A stretch of 64,000 nt of DNA from Rubripirellula amarantea (GCF_007859865.1 NZ_SJPI01000002.1:764721-828720); one strand, 5' to 3'. Positions 26,215-36,019 are shown, counted from the stretch's first letter. Numbers and translations are program-made. Notes: generated from the letters alone by a model not told the origin.

Positions 26215-26880
26215 ATGTTGCCACTGATGAAGAACCTGCCCCGAGCTGTTTTGCCGACCGACGAGCCGATGATCTTGGCGAGCGGATCGCCTCGACGGGC
26301 TGAGTTATTGACCGCTGCCGGGTACGAGTTCACGGTGCAAGTGGCCAGCGACGAAGCGGAATGCGGAATGTGTTCCCGTGAAACCGCGCCTGAAATGGTT
26401 GCTCGCTACGCCTATCGAAAGGCTGCCGAGATTGTTATGAAGAGCGATCAGGGATTGATCGTAGCGGCCGACACGGTCGCCTCTTGCATGGGCCAGATTC
26501 TAGGCAAGCCTCGCGATGTGGCTCATGCGGAATCTATCCTGCGATTACTGTCCGGTCGCAAGCACGATGTCTACACCGGAATCTGCGTCTGGTCCGTGAA
26601 ACAGTCAAAGTGCGTGGTCGAAGCCGTTCGGACCGAGTTGGTCATGGAAACGCTAAGCGAGGAAATGCTGGCAGAGCACCTCGACTCGATGCGTTGGGAA
26701 GGCAAGGCCGGCGCATTCGGTTTCCAGGACGGAAATGATTGGTTGCGGATCATTAACGGCGGCAGCGAAAGCAATGTCGTGGGGCTTCCCATGGAACGGT
26801 TGGCGGAATTACTGGAAAATTTCGACTCACTAGCCGAAAACGTTATTACCGGAGTGTCCGGACCTCCTGGGGCGATCTAA
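26215..26880 (+). CDS. Maf-family nucleoside triphosphate pyrophosphatase
   Basis: ATG 26215 gives 221 residues; a much longer upstream frame is a shadow of the preceding gene. Family motifs are complete: LASGSPRRAELL (21-32), AADTV with the catalytic Asp86, GKP, the KAGAFGFQ block and a C-terminal GGSESNVVGLP. Maf proteins hydrolyse non-canonical or canonical NTPs to NMP and pyrophosphate for nucleotide-pool cleaning and are linked to division arrest. The start lies 5 nt after the DUF3467 gene stop. Confidence 0.92.
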   Translation: MLPLMKNLPRAVLPTDEPMILASGSPRRAELLTAAGYEFTVQVASDEAECGMCSRETAPEMVARYAYRKAAEIVMKSDQGLIVAADTVASCMGQILGKPRDVAHAESILRLLSGRKHDVYTGICVWSVKQSKCVVEAVRTELVMETLSEEMLAEHLDSMRWEGKAGAFGFQDGNDWLRIINGGSESNVVGLPMERLAELLENFDSLAENVITGVSGPPGAI

Positions 26881-26971
26881 ATAATCGTGCTAAGTTACCC
26901 AGGCCGCACAGGTTGACTGTGCGCTGCGTCCGCACGGCCAATTTCTTTCCTTCTAGTAACGGTGAGCCGAA

Positions 26972-27976
26972 ATGTTGCGTCTTCAACAGCGGCCTTTGAC
27001 AGGTTTTCTCGCGATCGCTATCGGATTCTTTGCCTTGAGTCCGGGCACCGCTAACGCCCAAAACTGGGCCGAGAAGATGTTCAAGGATACCACTCATGAT
27101 TTTCGCATCGTGGGTCGTGGAACCAAGAGTGAATATCATTTCGAGCTGACCAACATCTACGAAGAAGACATCCACATCGCCGGAGTTCGGACGAGTTGCG
27201 GATGCACCACTCCGACGATCACCAAAGAAACGTTGAAGACCCACGAAACGGGCGCCATCGTCGCAACGTTCAACACCAACACGTTCATTGGCCAAAAGGC
27301 AGCAACGGTCACGGTGATCTTTGATCGACCGAGCTACGCCGAAGTGCAGTTGAAGGTCAGTGGTTTCATTCGAACGGATATCACGTTCGATCCACCAGAA
27401 GTTGATTTTGGGGATCTGCCTTCAGGCCGAACTGGTGAACGAGAAGTCGTGATCACTCATAGCGGCAACAGCAACTGGCAAATTCTTGATGTTCGAAGCC
27501 ACTGCAGCAACCTGCGAGTGCGGTTGGATCCCGCTGAGCGTACGCCAGGGTTGGTCCGATATCGCATGTCGGTAAAAATGGACGAGAACATGGCCGAAGG
27601 CGATATTCACGAACGGTTGACTTTGATCAGCAACGACCGAAGTTTTCCCACGACTGAAATGTCGATCTCGGGTCACATTCGACCCACCGTCAGCGTGACT
27701 CCCAAGGCGGTGAGCATGGGATCGACGACTTCCGATGGCAAAGTTGAACAACGATTGGTGATCCGCGGCGAAGAACCGTTTGAAATCGACGATGTGCTTT
27801 GTGCCGATGAGCGTTTCACCTTCGAGGTCCCCGTCGGCAGCAAGAAGGTTCACTTCGTCAAAATGCGCTACAACGGCGATGGCACCACCGACCCCATTTC
27901 GCAAGAAGTTCGAATCGTCACGAACCTTCCCGGCAAGAAGTCAGCGTCCTGTATCGTGACCGGTTCGGTGCACTAA
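26972..27976 (+). CDS. Exported DUF1573-domain protein
   Basis: A signal peptide spans 1-29 (GTANA cut). The DUF1573 hallmark TSCGCTTPT (C76, C78) sits in the first Ig-like domain (about 40-130), followed by two further Ig-like repeats with FDPPEVDFGDLPSGR and VTPKAVSMGSTT openings. It probably lies in the periplasm as a structural or binding protein; no activity is known. It is a second DUF1573 gene in the window, distinct from 12888-13871, and longer in the Ig part. It stands alone after maf with a 91-nt gap. Confidence 0.87.
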   Translation: MLRLQQRPLTGFLAIAIGFFALSPGTANAQNWAEKMFKDTTHDFRIVGRGTKSEYHFELTNIYEEDIHIAGVRTSCGCTTPTITKETLKTHETGAIVATFNTNTFIGQKAATVTVIFDRPSYAEVQLKVSGFIRTDITFDPPEVDFGDLPSGRTGEREVVITHSGNSNWQILDVRSHCSNLRVRLDPAERTPGLVRYRMSVKMDENMAEGDIHERLTLISNDRSFPTTEMSISGHIRPTVSVTPKAVSMGSTTSDGKVEQRLVIRGEEPFEIDDVLCADERFTFEVPVGSKKVHFVKMRYNGDGTTDPISQEVRIVTNLPGKKSASCIVTGSVH

Positions 27977-28091
27977 GAACGCGGCGGTAACGCTGATGCA
28001 CTAGAGTCACAGCCTAAGAATGTTGGTACAGGTTTTCCGGTGCCATTATCAGCACCTGATGTTGGTAGGTTCGTTTTAAATTGGACGCACA

Positions 28092-28119
28092 AGTTCAGAC
28101 TCGAGCAAGAGTCTGAACT
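28092..28119. terminator. Perfect 11-bp hairpin between convergent genes
   Basis: AGTTCAGACTC (28092-28102) and GAGTCTGAACT (28109-28119) pair perfectly around a 6-nt loop. It lies between the DUF1573 gene and the 28196 gene, which converge, so it is a good bidirectional terminator candidate. Confidence 0.6.
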
Positions 28120-28195
28120 CATATCGTCTTGGCACGGCAGGCGGTCGCGACAGGCTTAGTACTTTCGTTTTCCAGTTCTGATAAGCAGACGAGGT

Positions 28196-28546
28196 CTACG
28201 AGAACAGGCCTGATAATCCGGCGTCCAACTGGCCATTGGTCAGAACTCGCGGAATGCCAGCCTCACGGGCGGCTTTGAGTTTTTCCACTTGGACGTGCGG
28301 CCCGTACGCTATCAGCCTCGCGTCCGGGCACTCGTCGGCGCACTGCTTTGCAATCGTCGGAACCAATCCGTTTCGCGTGGATAAGTCCAAGATCACGAAG
28401 CGGATCGACGCGGTATTTTCCTTCGGAAGATTGCCACCGAAGTAGAACTCGTAGCCACCATTGGTTGCGGCTGATTTTACTTTCGAGGCAAAGAGCAGGT
28501 CACCGGACAAGAGAGCGACAACGCCTTGCGATTGCTCGTCCATCAT
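28196..28546 (-). CDS. Receiver-like domain protein (atypical)
   Basis: The 116-residue protein has an alternating strand-helix pattern and FVILDLSTRNGLVPT, which places an Asp where a response regulator would be phosphorylated, and a later ARLIAYGPHVQVEKL-AREAG pattern that resembles receiver alpha4-beta5. The acidic pair at the N-terminus (normally DD) is absent and the conserved lysine is not evident. It is therefore probably a degenerate receiver that works without phosphorylation. Its start overlaps the stop of the upstream epimerase gene by 4 nt. Confidence 0.6.
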   Translation of the reverse strand: MMDEQSQGVVALLSGDLLFASKVKSAATNGGYEFYFGGNLPKENTASIRFVILDLSTRNGLVPTIAKQCADECPDARLIAYGPHVQVEKLKAAREAGIPRVLTNGQLDAGLSGLFS

Positions 28547-29391
28547 GACTTACGCTTTTCAATCTCGCTCTTCATGAATTTCAGTCCGTTAGCGGCGAGC
28601 GTCAGTTCATCCTTGTACATGCGTCGCCAAATCATGGTTGCAGCGGCGATCTCGGGCAACGCCAGACCAAACGCCTCGATCACCAACCAACCGTCGTAAC
28701 CACTTTCGGCGATAGCGTTGAAGTTGTCGTCCCAACGAACGATCCCCTCACCGGGCGTGCTACGATCGTTCTCACTGATGTGAATGTGGAACAGTTTATC
28801 GCCACCCGCATTGACCGCATCGGCAATGTTCTTTTCCTCGATGTTGCTGTGGAAGGTATCGTACATGATGCCGCATGCTGGATGATCGACATCGCGAACG
28901 AACCTTGCGCTATCAGCATGTGTGTTGAGCAAGTAGCACTCAAAACGATTCAAAGCCTCGACGCCCAACCGGACCCCAACTTTGCCGGCGTGCTCGGCGA
29001 CTTCACGCATGCTGTCCACGCCCCACTTCCATTCGTCATCCGTTGGGCCAGCGCCACTGAACTTTCCGAGCGCGGAATGGTAAGGACCCACGAGCGTTTC
29101 CACACCCGCCGCGGCGCAGCAGTCGAGCGTCTTCTTGGTGAGTTCAACACCCTTCGCTCGAACCTTCGCATCAGGCGAAATCGGATTGTCGTCCTCACCG
29201 CGAATCGTTACTGCCGTTCGACCAAGTCCGATGGAATCGAGGCGCTTGCCCAGTGCCGCATAATCAAGGTCGAGGTTGAACATGGGAAGCTCAACGCCGT
29301 CATAGCCGATCTCTTTCAATGCCTCGCAAGTAGGCATCAGGGCGTCGGTGACTTCACCATTCCAAAGCAATAGGTTCATGCCGTATTTCAT
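28543..29391 (-). CDS. Sugar phosphate isomerase/epimerase (TIM barrel, tagatose/psicose 3-epimerase-like)
   Basis: The barrel starts MKYGMNLLLW and carries metal ligands typical of ketose 3-epimerases: E145 in GVEALNRFECYLLNT, D178 in MYDTFHSNIEE, H204 in FHIHISEND and E239 in WLVIEAFG. The LNRFE..LLNT motif is shared with D-tagatose/D-psicose 3-epimerases. It should interconvert ketohexoses or similar sugars, but the substrate is unproven. It is upstream of, and overlaps, a receiver-like gene. Confidence 0.85.
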   Translation of the reverse strand: MKYGMNLLLWNGEVTDALMPTCEALKEIGYDGVELPMFNLDLDYAALGKRLDSIGLGRTAVTIRGEDDNPISPDAKVRAKGVELTKKTLDCCAAAGVETLVGPYHSALGKFSGAGPTDDEWKWGVDSMREVAEHAGKVGVRLGVEALNRFECYLLNTHADSARFVRDVDHPACGIMYDTFHSNIEEKNIADAVNAGGDKLFHIHISENDRSTPGEGIVRWDDNFNAIAESGYDGWLVIEAFGLALPEIAAATMIWRRMYKDELTLAANGLKFMKSEIEKRKS

Positions 29392-29451
29392 CGTCGGCGG
29401 TTCTCTTAGGGGTACGTGGTAGCGAAGAAAAAGATAGCCTGGAAGGCTTGA

Positions 29452-30126
29452 TCAAAACTGGAACAACTGGCGGCCATCGGGCGGCGTCAACAGTCGTTGC
29501 ATTCGTGATTCTACCAGCTTGTCGGTCCGCGCGATCCAGGGGAGCAGCGAATCGGGCAGAGGTTGCAATTTTACCCGTTTCATGACTTGGTTGAGCCGAA
29601 GCAGCATGCCTTCGGGTTCGGCGTAGTCATAAAGAAAAGCGACTTCGGCGAAACGTCCGATCAAGGGAGCCAACGCCATTGTGGGTTTGCCGGTGATGAC
29701 GTTCACGCACCGCTCGATCTCACGCGCGTCGGCGTTCTCCACCGCCGAGTAATACTGCTCGCCGAAAGAGCGGTCGCGACGAATCCAAATCGAATCCAGC
29801 AGCATCTCAATCACGATGTGACCGACAAACATGGGACGAAAGCCAGTGTCGCCGGGTAATAGGTCGCGGAGCTCGACAGCGAGTTCCAAGTTCGTGTGAG
29901 TGAACGCCTCGGTGGAATGAAACCACCGGTCGTCGTCGATGTGCTTCATGATCCCCGCGGCGACATCTCGCAACTTTTGATCGTCCGAATCGAGATGCAA
30001 AGCGGCCATTTTACGTCGAGCGCGAACTTTGCGATCGACGGCGCTAAGCCAATCCGGCACCCCAGTGCAAATTGCAACAAGCGGGTTAGTTTCTAAGTAG
30101 GGCAGCGCGTGGCAAAGAAAATTCAT
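29452..30126 (-). CDS. Hypothetical protein, weakly acyl-carrier-protein phosphodiesterase-like
   Basis: The 224-residue protein is mostly helical and soluble. The opening MNFLCHALPYLETNPLVAI and the DDRWFHSTEAFTHTNLEL segment are loosely reminiscent of the AcpH/DUF479 family, which removes phosphopantetheine from acyl-carrier protein, but the match is weak. Several His and Asp residues (HIDDDRWFH, GHIVIEMLLD) could bind metal. It lies between the epimerase-like and flippase genes on the same strand, gaps of 60 and 35 nt. I cannot give a firm function. Confidence 0.5.
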   Translation of the reverse strand: MNFLCHALPYLETNPLVAICTGVPDWLSAVDRKVRARRKMAALHLDSDDQKLRDVAAGIMKHIDDDRWFHSTEAFTHTNLELAVELRDLLPGDTGFRPMFVGHIVIEMLLDSIWIRRDRSFGEQYYSAVENADAREIERCVNVITGKPTMALAPLIGRFAEVAFLYDYAEPEGMLLRLNQVMKRVKLQPLPDSLLPWIARTDKLVESRMQRLLTPPDGRQLFQF

Positions 30127-30161
30127 CCGCGAAGCATAACAGATCGCGGATAAACTATCAG

Positions 30162-31655
30162 TTAGCCTGATACTGGCTTGCGCGAGGCCATCAATTGCGG
30201 AAGCCCATCAAGTAGTTCCGTGCACCAGGCACGTGTCTGCGAAAATCCAAGGCAAACGATGCCGACGAAAGCGATCGCAATGTAGGGATTAACGAGCAAC
30301 GTCATCGGTAGCAGGGTCGCTACAAGCGATGTTCGATCAAACGGATATCCGTTGCGGCTCATCGCTAACCATAATCCTGCCAAAAGCACACCGTTGGAAA
30401 TTAACGTTGCCAGCACGGCGCCGTGTAGTCCCAGGACGGGTAACAGCACCAAGTTCAGGATCACATTGAGTGCGAAGCCAACTCCCAATGCGAACGCCGC
30501 CCATTTGCCGCGTTCAACCACCCACAGGTACTCTTGCCCGACGGTGCCAATCGAAATCCATATTGCAAAAACGAACGTCATCGGCATCAAAGTCAAACCC
30601 GCAGAATAGCGATTTTGAAGCATCGTTTCGAAGAACCACGGCGATATCAGCAATGCAAAGGCTGCTCCCGCAGTAAACAGGGTCGACATTGCGAACAAAA
30701 TGCGTTGCAGGCGAGCTCGTACTTCAGCTTTCTTGCCCGCTTCCCAATCGGCGGTCAAGTAAGGCAGCAGGACGCCACTAACCATCGTTGCTAAAGACAC
30801 CAGCAACATCGGAATGATACGTCCGCTGTGGTACTGTCCTACGGCGGCTTGTGTGACTTCTTCGCCGCCCGGCATCAGGTGCAAGATCATGTAACGATCG
30901 GCCATGGCATACGTATTGGTCAATAAGTTCATCAGCCACAAGGCCACCGCGTAGGGCAACAATCGCCGCCACATGGTCGGTGGCTCAAACGCGTCTTCGC
31001 TATGTGGCAAACCGGCCCAGCCCGAAAGCAACGAATACAGACCCGGAAGCGAACCCAAGATTGTCGCGGCGACAAATGCGTAGACTAATCCCGTGATTGC
31101 TCCGCCCATGCCGAGCCACACTACCGCGATGACGGTGAACCCCACGCTCTGGACGAACTGCATCATCGATGCCACGCGAACTTGACGCAACGACGACACG
31201 AGCTGGTAGACGAAATTGAAACCGATCGTCACAACCACACCCGCCGCTACGCTGTAGATCAACGCCATGTTTCGCGTTTCTAGGAACACCAGCCATCCAA
31301 ACCATTTTGGCGCCGCCAGTATCGCGGCCAGGGCCACGATGCCCAGCACCGTTGTGACGACAAGCAGTCGTTTGACGAAGGGGCGTAAGTGGCCTTGGGT
31401 CCGGTAGTGTTCGACATACCGAGGAAGCGATCCGGGGATTCCCAGCAACATGACCGGAGTGATCAGCGTGATGAAGTCGTACGCCATCGACCATTGGCCG
31501 ACCACTGCATCGTCGAGCATTCGACAAAACCAAAGCCCTCGGAAGAAGCCTAGGCCGCGCTGGATGATCGTCATCACCAACATCACCATCATGCCGATGG
31601 CGAGCGAGTCGGCAACAAAGCTATCGTCGTTCTTAGAGAGTGGTTTCTGGGTCAT
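30162..31655 (-). CDS. Wzx/MATE-like polysaccharide flippase
   Basis: About twelve to fourteen hydrophobic helices span 497 residues. The opening has IQRGLGFFRGLWFCRMLDDA and GIPGSLPRYVEHYR, the typical start of a PST-type exporter. It would flip lipid-linked glycan repeats across the inner membrane. It is not beside glycosyltransferases, unlike many wzx genes, and is the last of a short same-strand run (29452-31655). Substrate is unknown. Confidence 0.87.
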   Translation of the reverse strand: MTQKPLSKNDDSFVADSLAIGMMVMLVMTIIQRGLGFFRGLWFCRMLDDAVVGQWSMAYDFITLITPVMLLGIPGSLPRYVEHYRTQGHLRPFVKRLLVVTTVLGIVALAAILAAPKWFGWLVFLETRNMALIYSVAAGVVVTIGFNFVYQLVSSLRQVRVASMMQFVQSVGFTVIAVVWLGMGGAITGLVYAFVAATILGSLPGLYSLLSGWAGLPHSEDAFEPPTMWRRLLPYAVALWLMNLLTNTYAMADRYMILHLMPGGEEVTQAAVGQYHSGRIIPMLLVSLATMVSGVLLPYLTADWEAGKKAEVRARLQRILFAMSTLFTAGAAFALLISPWFFETMLQNRYSAGLTLMPMTFVFAIWISIGTVGQEYLWVVERGKWAAFALGVGFALNVILNLVLLPVLGLHGAVLATLISNGVLLAGLWLAMSRNGYPFDRTSLVATLLPMTLLVNPYIAIAFVGIVCLGFSQTRAWCTELLDGLPQLMASRKPVSG

Positions 31656-31961
31656 GCCGTGAGCGAATGCGCTGAAAACTGCGAATGACGATTATTGATG
31701 AGTTCGTCCGCTCAAAAATGCTTCACAGTCCGTGACCGCTTGGCAACCAAATGCGTGGGCAGTGAACAAAATACCCGCTGCTAGCAAGGCTTTCCGGTTG
31801 TGCCGATTCTGCGACCTGATCGGAATTACCCGCGTTTCGTGCTACGGGTGGGGCAGTAAGAGCATCACAGACGGGTCTGTTCTACTTTCGTATGTGCAAG
31901 TGATCCGCTAGACTCCTGCACACCGAAAAACCTTCATCCCTCGCGATTGCATTTGATAGAA
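31656..31961. other. 306-bp divergent intergenic region
   Basis: This region separates the flippase and DUF3127 genes and carries both promoters. I saw no convincing -35/-10 pair, repeat, RNA or small gene. Confidence 0.6.
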
Positions 31962-32336
31962 ATGAGTGATTCAAAAGTTACTGGCATTGTCCACTTGATC
32001 GAAGAAACCAAGACCTACGGCGCGAAGGGTTTCCGCAAACGCGTGGTCGTGCTGGAACAGGACAAAGGAAGTTTCACCAACTACGTCCCCGTCGAGTTCA
32101 CTCGCGATTCGTGTGACAGCGTTGACGACATGAATGTGGGCGATGAAGTCGAAGTCACCTATCGGCTCAACGGTCGTCGCTGGCAAAAAGATCCCGACAG
32201 CGAAGTGAAGTTCTTCCTGAACGCGGAAGCCATTGCGTTTCAAATTAAGGGTTCAAGCGGTGGAACGATGAACGAAACCGTTCGCGATGCCAACGATGCG
32301 TTCGCCGAAGCCGGCGACGACGAAGCGCCGTTCTAA
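31962..32336 (+). CDS. DUF3127-like OB-fold protein
   Basis: The 124-residue protein has GIVHLIEETKTYGAKGFRKR followed by VVVLEQDKG, a Gly-Asp beta-turn (NVGDEVEVTYRLNGRRWQ), and the pattern of DUF3127, an OB-fold family thought to bind single-stranded DNA. The C-terminus is acidic (FAEAGDDEAPF), similar to single-strand-binding protein tails that recruit partners. ATG 31962 is chosen over an in-frame TTG 15 bases upstream. It stands alone, and converges on glgB. A role in DNA replication or repair is inference from family. Confidence 0.82.
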   Translation: MSDSKVTGIVHLIEETKTYGAKGFRKRVVVLEQDKGSFTNYVPVEFTRDSCDSVDDMNVGDEVEVTYRLNGRRWQKDPDSEVKFFLNAEAIAFQIKGSSGGTMNETVRDANDAFAEAGDDEAPF

Positions 32337-32501
32337 GCTTGACGTCTCAGGCTACGGTTTAATCCGCAGAACATCTTGCTCGCGAGAAACCTTTGCTCGC
32401 GAAAAAAAACAGTTTACAAGAAAACTTTAGTTTGCGAGAAGATCCGGGGCCGCAAGCAAACTTCAATTCGCATGCGACCACTAAATCGCAGCCGACTTTG
32501 T

Positions 32502-32533
32502 AACGCAGACGAAATCACTTGTTCGTCTGCGTT
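32502..32533. terminator. Perfect 12-bp inverted repeat, likely terminator
   Basis: AACGCAGACGAA (32502-32513) and TTCGTCTGCGTT (32522-32533) are perfectly complementary with an 8-nt loop. It lies between convergent DUF3127 and glgB genes and could stop both. Confidence 0.65.
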
Positions 32534-32545
32534 GGCGAACAACGC

Positions 32546-32565
32546 CGCGGTTCAGTCGAACCGCG
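32546..32565. terminator. Perfect 8-bp hairpin just after glgB
   Basis: CGCGGTTC (32546-32553) pairs with GAACCGCG (32558-32565) around a 4-nt loop, ten bases from the glgB stop. It acts in either direction in principle. Confidence 0.55.
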
Positions 32566-32574
32566 AGGCATCTT

Positions 32575-34842
32575 CTAGCCTTCGAAGCGGAAGACCGAAA
32601 CCGCAAGCGGTGACATCGTGACTTCGATGCTATCAGGCCGCATGTGGTGTCCAACACCGATCGTGTCCAATCCGGGTGCATTGAGAACGTTGGTTCCACC
32701 GTAGGCTTCATTGTCACTATTGAAGATTTCTTTCCAGTGACCTGAATTCGGAACTCCGACTCGATAGCCCGTGCGCACGACGGGTGTGAAGTTGCAACAC
32801 ACCAACAATGGAGGCTCGCCCTCGAAACCTTTGCGAAGGTAAACGATGATGCTGTCAGCGGCGTTCTGATTATCAACCCACTCGAATCCATCGTGGGAAA
32901 AGTCAAGTTGATAGAGTGCTGGGTTTTCGATCACAACGCGATTGAGGTCGGCTACCAACTGCTGGATGCCGCGATGGGTGTCGAAATCAAGCAGCATCCA
33001 ATCGACGCCGTCGTCGTGATTCCACTCATTCCACATTCCCAGTTCGCCACCTTGGAACAGCAACTTTTTGCCGGGGTGAGTCCACATGTAGGAGTAAAGC
33101 AATCGCAGGTTGGCAAACTTTTGCCACATGTCTCCAGGCATCTGGGACAACAGCGAACCCTTGCCATGCACCACTTCATCGTGCGAAAGCGGCAGCATGA
33201 AGTTTTCGGTGAATGCATAAATCAGGCTGAACGTAAGTTCGTTTTGATGATGTGAGCGATGAATAGGCTCGTTCTTCATGTAACGAAGCGAATCGTTCAT
33301 CCAACCCATGTTCCACTTGTACGTGAAGCCAAGTCCGCCGTCATAAACAGGACGCGACACGCCAGGGAACGCTGTCGATTCTTCGGCCGCTGTTACGACA
33401 CCGGGGAACTTCTCGTGAACAGCAACGTTGAACTCCCGAAGGAACTCCATCGCTTCTAGATTTTCACGACCGCCGTATTGATTCGGGACCCACTCGCCGT
33501 CTTCTCGGCTGTAGTCCAAATACAGCATCGACGCCACGGCATCGACTCTCAAACCATCAATGTGGTACTTATCGAGCCAGAACAGAGCATTCGCGACAAG
33601 GAAGTTGCGCACTTCATTGCGGCCGTAGTTGAAGATCAGCGTGCCCCAATCCGGGTGTTCACCCTGGCGGACGTCCGCATGTTCGTACAGTGCCGATCCA
33701 TCGAACCGAGCCAACCCGTGTTGATCTTTCGGGAAGTGAGCGGGAACCCAATCGACGATCACACCAATCCCGTGTTGGTGCATATGGTCGACAAAGTACA
33801 TGAAGTCTTCAGGCGAACCATGGCGACTTGTTGGCGCAAAGTAACCGACGGCTTGATAACCCCACGATCCCGTGAAGGGATGCTCATTGATGGGCATCAG
33901 TTCGATGTGCGTGAACCGCATACGTTTGCAGTATTCCACCAAACGTTTGGCCAAGTCGCGGTAGTCGAGCCAGCCATGAGTCCGGCCGGGCCCGGTTTGC
34001 CAGCTACCTAAGTGAACCTCGTACACGTTCATCGGTTCGTGCATCGGGTTCCACTGTTCCCGCTTTGTCATCCAATCCGAATCATTCCAAGTGTGCTTGG
34101 TGAGATCGGTGATGATCGACGCAGTTAATGGTGGCAATTCAGCGGCAAATCCCATCGGGTCTGTTTTGTCGACCCATTGCCCATGTTCGTTGAGCAGTCG
34201 GAACTTGTACTTATCGCCCACCTTGGCCGTGGGAATGAAAATCTCCCAGATGCCGGAGTCGCTGCCGCGGGCTGCGTGGGCACGGCCATCCCAGCCGTTG
34301 AAGTCTCCCACCACTTGCACGGTTCGCGCATTGGGTGCCCAAACAGCAAAGTTGACACCCTTCTTGCCATCGACCGTGCGAATTTGCGCACCGAGTCGTT
34401 CGTAAAGCTTGTGGTGTTTGCCTTCACCGATCAGGTAGCGATCGAAGTCCGTCAGAATGGAAGGTGTGGCGTAGGGATCTTGCATGTTGGAAGTTTCGCC
34501 GTGCTGGTTGATCATCTCGATGCGATAACGCGAGCTAGTTTGATGAGCGTTCATTGTAACGCTTTTCGAGTCACCGGTTGAATCCGGACTCAAGTACGTA
34601 TCAACAGGACCGTCACAAATTGCCTCAAAGAAGCCTTGCGGGTGAATTCGCCGCATCGGACGCTTGGTGCCGCTGACGGTGTCAACGATCCATGCGGCCT
34701 GTGCCTCGGGTAGCAAAGTTCGTACCGCGGTAGCTGACTCGCCTCGATACGAAATCGGGTGAGGACCGAGCAGGCTAGCGGGATCTTCGTGGGTTCCGTC
34801 GAGGAGTCGACCAATCGCTGAAAGCGAAACCTGGGTATGCAT
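32575..34842 (-). CDS. glgB: 1,4-alpha-glucan branching enzyme
   Basis: The 755-residue protein has an N-terminal CBM48 pair ([19 protein letters not shown]), the TIM barrel with [18 protein letters not shown] (nucleophile Asp), the acid/base Glu in [10 protein letters not shown], and [12 protein letters not shown], plus a C-terminal all-beta domain. It moves alpha-1,4 chains to alpha-1,6 branches in glycogen. Length is slightly above the usual 730. An RNase H-like gene lies 60 nt upstream on the same strand, an unexpected partner. Identity is firm. Confidence 0.96.
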   Translation of the reverse strand: MHTQVSLSAIGRLLDGTHEDPASLLGPHPISYRGESATAVRTLLPEAQAAWIVDTVSGTKRPMRRIHPQGFFEAICDGPVDTYLSPDSTGDSKSVTMNAHQTSSRYRIEMINQHGETSNMQDPYATPSILTDFDRYLIGEGKHHKLYERLGAQIRTVDGKKGVNFAVWAPNARTVQVVGDFNGWDGRAHAARGSDSGIWEIFIPTAKVGDKYKFRLLNEHGQWVDKTDPMGFAAELPPLTASIITDLTKHTWNDSDWMTKREQWNPMHEPMNVYEVHLGSWQTGPGRTHGWLDYRDLAKRLVEYCKRMRFTHIELMPINEHPFTGSWGYQAVGYFAPTSRHGSPEDFMYFVDHMHQHGIGVIVDWVPAHFPKDQHGLARFDGSALYEHADVRQGEHPDWGTLIFNYGRNEVRNFLVANALFWLDKYHIDGLRVDAVASMLYLDYSREDGEWVPNQYGGRENLEAMEFLREFNVAVHEKFPGVVTAAEESTAFPGVSRPVYDGGLGFTYKWNMGWMNDSLRYMKNEPIHRSHHQNELTFSLIYAFTENFMLPLSHDEVVHGKGSLLSQMPGDMWQKFANLRLLYSYMWTHPGKKLLFQGGELGMWNEWNHDDGVDWMLLDFDTHRGIQQLVADLNRVVIENPALYQLDFSHDGFEWVDNQNAADSIIVYLRKGFEGEPPLLVCCNFTPVVRTGYRVGVPNSGHWKEIFNSDNEAYGGTNVLNAPGLDTIGVGHHMRPDSIEVTMSPLAVSVFRFEG

Positions 34843-34902
34843 GGATCGTCCGTGAAAGCAAACGTTGAGGGAGGTAAGCGAGGTGGGAGCAGACGTTGGC
34901 GA

Positions 34903-35775
34903 TTAGGCCGTTTCCATCAAGTCAGCCGCAGTGAAACGCTGCCCCCTAGATACGTGTCGGCTCGACGCAGCGCCGCCCAATAACCAACGACGAAGGTTGT
35001 CAGACGGTGCGGCTTGTTCGCGTCTTGACGATCGTCCGCTTGGTGCGGGAACACCCTTGCCGTGGGCGCCATCGATCCGCCATTGAACCGAATCGTTGGA
35101 AGATTCAGCCACGTTAGCGCTAGGCATCACTCGCAATCCGCGCGCAGCATCTGCTTTTCCATTGCTGACCAAACGCGATGACACTAGACATGCTTCCACG
35201 CGATGGATGGCCAACGCGTGATCCACTCGTCGCCACAAGTCCGCGTGCTGAACATCGATGCGACGACCGAAGTGTTCCCATACAAAATTGTTTTGCCGCC
35301 ACCTTGGTAATGAATCGGATAGAGATCGAATCAGATATCGATTGTGGCTCAACAACGTTACCGCCGACGAGCCGTCGATCGCTTCGAGTCCTCGAACTGC
35401 AGCAAGCAAGGACAGACGGTTCAGATCGCCGAACTCTTCATCCGAAGCTTCAAGCACCGATTGACCGTCAACGGACTCGAGCGAGAACGACCACGTTCCC
35501 GAATCCAAGGTCAACGATTGTGCCGTGCAGACTAGCAGGAACTCCGAACTCGTTGGTTCGCTCAGGTGCGATTGGGTAGGTGTCCGACTATCAGCAGCCG
35601 ATCGGCCTTTTGCTTTGACGCTCCGATCGGCAGCAACGCCGGGAGCGAGTGGACGAGTAACGTCCTCGAGTGAGTATTTCACGGTGGGATAATGCGGGTT
35701 GGATGGTTCGTCGTTTTGGCGGACAACCGGCCGTGGTGTCGCAATGCAAAACGTGAGGGAGGTGAGGCGATCCAT
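34903..35775 (-). CDS. RNase HI-fold protein that lacks most catalytic residues
   Basis: Residues 79-212 align with bacterial RNase HI: NRLSLLAAVRGLEAI, a strand, then SHNRYLIRSLSDSLPRW and ADLWRRVDHALAIHRV correspond to NRMELMAA, TDSQY and DLWQRLD blocks of E. coli RNase HI. The acids have changed: D10 is Ala85, E48 is Ser122 and D70 is His144, with the E48-to-D70 spacing of 22 kept exactly; D134 matches D209. It should therefore not cleave RNA-DNA hybrids but may bind them. A disordered N-terminus (1-75) and a basic C-terminal tail flank it. It sits 60 nt upstream of glgB. Confidence 0.8.
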   Translation of the reverse strand: MDRLTSLTFCIATPRPVVRQNDEPSNPHYPTVKYSLEDVTRPLAPGVAADRSVKAKGRSAADSRTPTQSHLSEPTSSEFLLVCTAQSLTLDSGTWSFSLESVDGQSVLEASDEEFGDLNRLSLLAAVRGLEAIDGSSAVTLLSHNRYLIRSLSDSLPRWRQNNFVWEHFGRRIDVQHADLWRRVDHALAIHRVEACLVSSRLVSNGKADAARGLRVMPSANVAESSNDSVQWRIDGAHGKGVPAPSGRSSRREQAAPSDNLRRWLLGGAASSRHVSRGQRFTAADLMETA

Positions 35776-35971
35776 CGAGACGGCGAATGTGGAAACACAG
35801 ACACCGCACAGAGAACGTCTTCGTCAAACTCTACCCGGTCCCCAAAGCTTGACTGACGAAAAGAGTTGAAAGCTCTTAACATGCGTCGACGCGACTGCGC
35901 CAATTCGCATTACCCTCCGAATCGAATTCGTTGGCAAAGCGAAACGGGAATGCCATCGATTGAGTGGATGC

Positions 35972-36019
35972 CCCGTTCAGTTCGGCTAGTTTGTTTCGGC
36001 CCGTTCAGTTCGGCTAGTT
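35972..36019. repeat. 20-nt direct repeat, two copies 28 nt apart
   Basis: CCCGTTCAGTTCGGCTAGTT occurs at 35972-35991 and exactly again at 36000-36019. On the minus strand each copy contains TAG; the second overlaps the stop of the 36014-36205 open frame. Confidence 0.85.
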
